A DNA stretch of 64,000 nt, taken from the NCBI GenBank assembly GCA_045579705.1, contig JAZNMP010000035.1:1-64000 (forward strand), in the 5' to 3' direction. The notes beneath the pieces are model-generated. The model saw nothing but the letters and a program-made list of their open reading frames with translations, made no database searches and was not told the DNA's origin. The translations under genes and the position numbers were made by a program. Shown here one piece after another: positions 60,424-64,000 of this stretch (the first letter of the stretch is position 1; each line of letters begins with the position of its first letter). This DNA is from Lachnocurva sp045579705. Lineage in GTDB: Bacteria; Bacillota; Clostridia; Lachnospirales; Lachnospiraceae.

Positions 60424-61347
60424 ATGGAATTATATGATTTAGTAATAATAGGAAACGGACCTGCGGGGTTGTCAGCTGCAATCTATGCAAGGAGAGCAGG
60501 AATGAAAACTTTGGTGGTTTCTGGTAACCCTGCAGGAGGCGGACAGATTCTCGATACATATGAAGTGGATAACTATCCTGGACTTCCGGGACTGAGTGGA
60601 GCGGAACTTGGTGAGAAACTTTATAATCACGCAGAGAAGCTTGGAACTGAATTTAAGATTGATACTATTAAGAGTATTGAGTCGGATGGAGATATAAAGG
60701 TGGTGAAATCCAGACGTAATGAATATCGCACTAAAGCGGTTATCGTTGCTACAGGAGCTGGCCATAGAAAACTGGGAGCACCTGGTGAAGCGGAATTTAC
60801 CGGTATGGGCGTTTCTTATTGCGCAACTTGCGATGGGGCTTTTTACAAGGATAAGACTGTCGCTGTAGTAGGTGGCGGAGATGTAGCGCTTGAGGATGCT
60901 ATCTACCTTTCAGATATAGCTGAAAAAGTTTACCTCATACATCGCAGAGATGAGTTCAGAGGAACAGAGGTGCTTCAGGAAGAGGTTAAGTCTAAAGCGA
61001 ACATCGAAATCGTATATGACACAGTTGTTGAAGAAATCGTAGGAACTAATCAGATTGAGAAGGTTCTTACTTATAATAAAAAGACTGAAACGAAATCTGA
61101 GATCAAAGTCGATGGAGTATTTCTCGCGGTAGGTATTACACCAAATACCACAAAGATAGAAGGGCTGCCTGAAACAGATGAAACAGGATATATAATCGCA
61201 GGCGAAGACTGCGTTACAAGTGTTCCTGGAATCTTTGCTGCTGGAGATGTTAGAACTAAAATGTTACGACAAGTAATAACTGCTGCAGCGGATGGTGCAA
61301 ATGCCTTAACAAGCGTAAAAAGGTACATTTCTAGTTTAAAAGCTTGA
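60424..61347 (+). CDS. trxB: Thioredoxin-disulfide reductase
   Basis: A 307-aa flavoprotein that transfers electrons from NADPH to thioredoxin. It starts with the FAD motif LVIIGNGPAGLSAAIYARRA (N replaces the more common G or A), has the redox motif SYCATCDGAFY (CATC near residue 136), the NADPH loop VAVVGGGDVALEDAIYLSDI, and the final FAD motif GIFAAGDVRTKMLRQVITAA. AGGAGG precedes the ATG. It is followed by a separate promoter for the NlpC gene whose -35 box overlaps the trxB stop codon. Confidence 0.95.
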   Translation: MELYDLVIIGNGPAGLSAAIYARRAGMKTLVVSGNPAGGGQILDTYEVDNYPGLPGLSGAELGEKLYNHAEKLGTEFKIDTIKSIESDGDIKVVKSRRNEYRTKAVIVATGAGHRKLGAPGEAEFTGMGVSYCATCDGAFYKDKTVAVVGGGDVALEDAIYLSDIAEKVYLIHRRDEFRGTEVLQEEVKSKANIEIVYDTVVEEIVGTNQIEKVLTYNKKTETKSEIKVDGVFLAVGITPNTTKIEGLPETDETGYIIAGEDCVTSVPGIFAAGDVRTKMLRQVITAAADGANALTSVKRYISSLKA

Positions 61348-61372
61348 CAGTATACAATGAGGTTGTTATAAT
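61344..61372 (+). promoter_or_regulatory. Promoter of the NlpC/P60 gene
   Basis: TTGACA (61344-61349), 17-nt spacer and TATAAT (61367-61372). The -35 box overlaps the last codons of trxB. Confidence 0.8.
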
Positions 61373-61432
61373 AACGGAGAAATATTTGTAACAAGTTTGT
61401 AATATTTCTTATTTATGGAGGTTATTATTACG

Positions 61433-62650
61433 ATGAATTGGACACACAGAGCGGTTAAGGTGGCTACACTTTCTGCTACAGTTGGAATCCTTGCTGGTGC
61501 AAGTGTTCTTAGTACAGAAGCAGCTCCTACAGCAGGTGTTTCACAGATGTTTGCTTCAAACAGTCTTACAACATCTACTAAGCCCGCAGACAAGTCGTCT
61601 TATACAACGAGATCAGGGGTTAGCTTATATGTTTCAGGAAGTGTTGCTACAGCAGACACTTCAACTGATAAGACGGTTGCTACAGCACTTTCAAATGCTG
61701 CTACAATAGATACAGAAGATGTATCACATATCGGTATTGCAAATGTTACTGATTATGTTTATATTAGATCAAATCCAGATGCAAACAGTGAATATGTAGG
61801 AAAGCTTTACGCAAAGGGAGCTGCTACAGTTACTGGAGAATCAGGAGATTGGTATCAGGTTACATCAGGAGATGTTTCTGGATGGATTAACAAAGAGTTC
61901 CTTACAGTAGGAAACAAAGATATGATTAATCAGGCTTCCAGAAAAGTAGCTACTGTAACAACAACCACTCTTTATGTTCGTAAAGAACCAACTACAGAAT
62001 CAAAGATTGTAACTCAGGTTCCTATTACTGACGATCTTACAGTTATTGATGATTCTATGAAGACAAAGGGTTGGGTAGCTGTAGAAACATCAGAAGGAAA
62101 CGGTTATGTTTCTACTGAATTTGTAAAGCTTTCAGTAGAATATACATATGCAGAGTCTAAGCAGGCTGAAATCGCTAGACTTGCAAAGGAAAAGGCTGAG
62201 AGAGAAGCAGCTCAGAAGGCAGCTCTCGAAGCAGAAAGAAAAGCTAACTCTAAGAAGTACACACAGAGCAGAAGCCAGTCTTCTAGATCATATTCTGCAC
62301 CAAGCGGAAGTGGCGGAAGCTCAGTAGTAGGATTCGCTTCACAGTTCGTAGGAAACCCTTACGTATACGGTGGAACATCTCTTACAAACGGAACTGACTG
62401 TTCAGGATTCGTTATGGGAGTATATTCTAACTTTGGTGTATCACTTCCTCACTCATCTGCAGCTATGAGAGGTTGCGGATATGGTGTAAGTGTAAATGAT
62501 ATGCAGCCAGGCGATATCGTATGTTACAGTGGTCACGTAGGAATCTATGCTGGTAATGGACAGATTGTTCACGCATCTAGCCCATCTACAGGTATTACAT
62601 ACTCTAGCGCATATTACACAAACATCCTCGCAGTAAGACGAGTATTCTAA
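61433..62650 (+). CDS. SH3-domain NlpC/P60 peptidoglycan hydrolase
   Basis: A 405-aa secreted cell-wall enzyme. A signal peptide (KVATLSATVGILAGASVLST) is followed by a low-complexity segment and two bacterial SH3 domains (~residues 100-165 and ~175-235; NVTDYVYIRSNPDANSEYVG and TTTLYVRKEPTTESKIVTQV). A charged coiled-coil linker (LAKEKAEREAAQKAALEAER) and the C-terminal NlpC/P60 domain follow, with catalytic cysteine in NGTDCSGFVMGVYS, histidine in SGHVGIYAGN and the third residue in QIVHASS. It cleaves peptide stems of peptidoglycan. GGAGG lies 11 nt before the ATG. Confidence 0.94.
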   Translation: MNWTHRAVKVATLSATVGILAGASVLSTEAAPTAGVSQMFASNSLTTSTKPADKSSYTTRSGVSLYVSGSVATADTSTDKTVATALSNAATIDTEDVSHIGIANVTDYVYIRSNPDANSEYVGKLYAKGAATVTGESGDWYQVTSGDVSGWINKEFLTVGNKDMINQASRKVATVTTTTLYVRKEPTTESKIVTQVPITDDLTVIDDSMKTKGWVAVETSEGNGYVSTEFVKLSVEYTYAESKQAEIARLAKEKAEREAAQKAALEAERKANSKKYTQSRSQSSRSYSAPSGSGGSSVVGFASQFVGNPYVYGGTSLTNGTDCSGFVMGVYSNFGVSLPHSSAAMRGCGYGVSVNDMQPGDIVCYSGHVGIYAGNGQIVHASSPSTGITYSSAYYTNILAVRRVF

Positions 62651-62662
62651 TTGAAACATAAT

Positions 62663-62690
62663 GCCACCGCTTTAGGCGGTGGCTTTTTTT
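62663..62690 (+). terminator. Intrinsic terminator of the NlpC/P60 gene
   Basis: An 8-bp GC-rich stem (GCCACCGC / GCGGTGGC) and a T-run. Confidence 0.92.
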
Positions 62691-62822
62691 ATTGATGAAA
62701 CAGACTATTAGTTGTGAAAAAGCTTCCTCATTTAATCTAATCGTTTGATAAATGTTACAAAAAGATTCGTTGTAAGAATATTATATGTCAACTCCTAATT
62801 TTGAAATTTGTCAAGTTCATCG

Positions 62823-62955
62823 CTATGCACAAAAAATGATACATAATTTATAAATGAAAAATTAACTAAAACGTTTTAGACGGAGTTATCCACAATTTGC
62901 GTCTCTAAAACCCTTGAAAAATGAGTTATACACGAAATTATCCACATTATCAACA
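62823..62955 (+). other. DnaA-box cluster in a gene-free AT-rich region (possible origin-like site)
   Basis: Within a 630-bp stretch without genes (62691-63320), boxes matching the DnaA consensus occur in the same orientation: TTATCCACA (62886-62894), TTATACACG (62926-62934), TTATCCACA (62938-62946) and TTATCAACA (62947-62955), plus a weaker CTATGCACA (62823-62831). A perfect palindrome CTAAAACGTTTTAG (62866-62879) lies just before the first strong box, and a very AT-rich stretch follows (62960-63320). No dnaA, dnaN or rpmH gene is nearby. Confidence 0.6.
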
Positions 62956-63320
62956 GAAAAAAATCGTTTTTCAACTAAAAAAAGAAACATTTGTTTTGTT
63001 GTAAAGTGATAAAAATTATTAAATCGTCTCAGATTTGTTGACAAGAAAATTGTGATTCATCAATCGAAAATGAAATGATTTTTGAAACAAAACTGTAATA
63101 ATTTTGAAAATTCTGAACGATGACTTTCCGTCATTTTTTACATAGGTCAAATTTCTTCGTTTAATGCATAAAATACACAAAAAACGTCTTTCATTTTTGG
63201 GCAGTTTATATTAAACTTAACTAAACGATGTGTAAAGTAGTATAAAAATGACATATCGAATTTGTACAATATGCATAGAAAACTATGTGTGATATATGTA
63301 CCTATTACGGGAGGGAGTAA

Positions 63321-64000
63321 AATGGTATCCAACCAGGTTCTTCAGAAAACTATAGATGGTATGACTTCTATAACACAGATCGGCCTCGCAGTTCTCGATC
63401 CAGAGGGCGGCGTGCTTGCTTCTAATGTTGAGAATTCAAAGATCTATATGGAATCTTCTAAAGCATTTGCTGAATCAGAAGCAGAAAGCCAGGCGTTGAA
63501 CGGTGGCTTTTATATTAAGGTATTTGAAGAAGAGAATCTCGAATTCGTGGCTGTCTGCGAGGGCGACTCTGATAATGCTATTATGACTGGCAAGATTCTT
63601 AAGATGCAGCTAGAAGAACTTTTGATTGCCTACAGAGAACGTTTCGATAAGGACAACTTCTTTAAGAATTTGCTTCTTGATAATCTGTTGCTTATCGATA
63701 TCTATAATCGTGCAAAGAAGCTTAGAATCGATTACGATCATAAGCGCATCTGCATGATTGTTGAAACAGGTCCTAGCAAGGACGGCAGCGATATCGAAAG
63801 AATTCATTCTATTATTGGAAAGAAAGCTTCTGATTTCGTTACAGCTGTTGATGAAAACAATGTAATTATTATTCGCGAACTTAATAATGATGAAGATGAG
63901 GAGTCTGTAGTTCCTATCTGCAACAAGATTATCAATATTATGAAGAGTGACGAGGGCAGAGATGTCCGCGTTTCTTATGGTACTGTTGTCGAGGAACTTA
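63321..64000 (+). CDS. CdaR-like transcriptional regulator (partial, cut by window end)
   Basis: The first 226 codons of a regulator that continues past the window. The N-terminus (NQVLQKTIDGMTSITQIGLA, then VLDPEGGVLASN) fits the sugar-diacid recognition (Diacid_rec) domain of CdaR, and residues ~105-225 (RERFDKDNFFKNLLLDNLLL, then KICMIVE-like strands) fit the following GGDEF-like region; a C-terminal helix-turn-helix is expected beyond the edge. GGGAGGGAG precedes the ATG. It sits downstream of the DnaA-box region. Function as a carbon-source sensor is inferred from the family only. Confidence 0.72.

Overview
The window reads as a chromosomal segment of a low-GC, Gram-positive, motile anaerobe of the class Clostridia, probably Lachnospiraceae-like. 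This is inferred from gene content: two methyl-accepting chemotaxis proteins, a YjfB-type motility protein, class B sortase with an SPKTG-type substrate, type III glutamine synthetase, GdhA, iron-dependent alcohol dehydrogenase, an HprK/HPr-like pair, WhiA and acyl-ACP thioesterase. Most start sites have strong AGGAGG-type ribosome binding sites, and many promoters are of the TTGACA/TATAAT type. I could not search databases, so family names come from recognised motifs and architecture.

Layout. 0.2-0.9 kb: a HicA/HicB toxin-antitoxin pair with a palindromic operator. 1.2-2.2 kb: tandem 40-nt palindromic repeats in front of a PD-(D/E)XK-like protein. 2.3-13.9 kb: a membrane-tethered XRE regulator, an APC permease, a chemoreceptor, VOC and MsrA proteins, Fe-alcohol dehydrogenase, a lone receiver-domain protein, a MATE exporter, an M42 peptidase and an EF-hand protein. 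A small 48-codon reading frame with its own ribosome binding site and terminator follows at 14.3 kb. 14.6-18.9 kb is a surface operon: O-antigen-ligase-like glycan protein, sortase B, LCP protein and an SPKTG-anchored protein. 19.0-19.4 kb holds tRNA-Leu and a tract of tRNA-like fragments. 19.4-25.2 kb: gdhA, a lipoprotein, an IS3-family element and a second chemoreceptor.

25.4-33.2 kb is the most unusual part. It is an AT-rich, tightly coupled membrane gene block: an ABC-2-type transporter with two related membrane-anchored proteins (one frameshifted in a poly-A tract), an orphan SirTM-like sirtuin, and a MacB-like ABC exporter surrounding a small secreted protein. Its organisation resembles bacteriocin export and immunity loci, but the cargo is not recognised with confidence. 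33.2-38.9 kb (minus strand): a DnaQ-like exonuclease, then a two-component system followed by a VTC-type polyphosphate polymerase, a DUF4956 protein and a Cthe_2159-like lipoprotein. A 16-bp hairpin overlaps the Shine-Dalgarno of the VTC gene.

39.0-50.9 kb is a housekeeping block: histidine phosphatase, ftsH, uvrC, hprK, M18 aminopeptidase, murB, rapZ, whiA, an HPr-like protein that has lost its catalytic histidine (Crh-like), lipid kinase and fba. 50.9-63.3 kb: a structured intergenic region, glnN, a degenerate-receiver protein, PBP1A, a YigZ protein, tRNA-Gln, acyl-ACP thioesterase, a CvfB-like S1 protein, yjfB, trxB and an NlpC/P60 cell-wall hydrolase. A 630-bp gene-free AT-rich region with clustered DnaA boxes precedes a CdaR-like regulator cut by the window end.

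Themes that join genes: catabolite control (HprK, the Crh-like protein, a possible cre site), nitrogen assimilation (GdhA, GlnN), surface and cell-wall assembly (sortase locus, MurB, PBP1A, NlpC/P60), chemotaxis, and a probably acquired ABC/sirtuin island next to an IS element.
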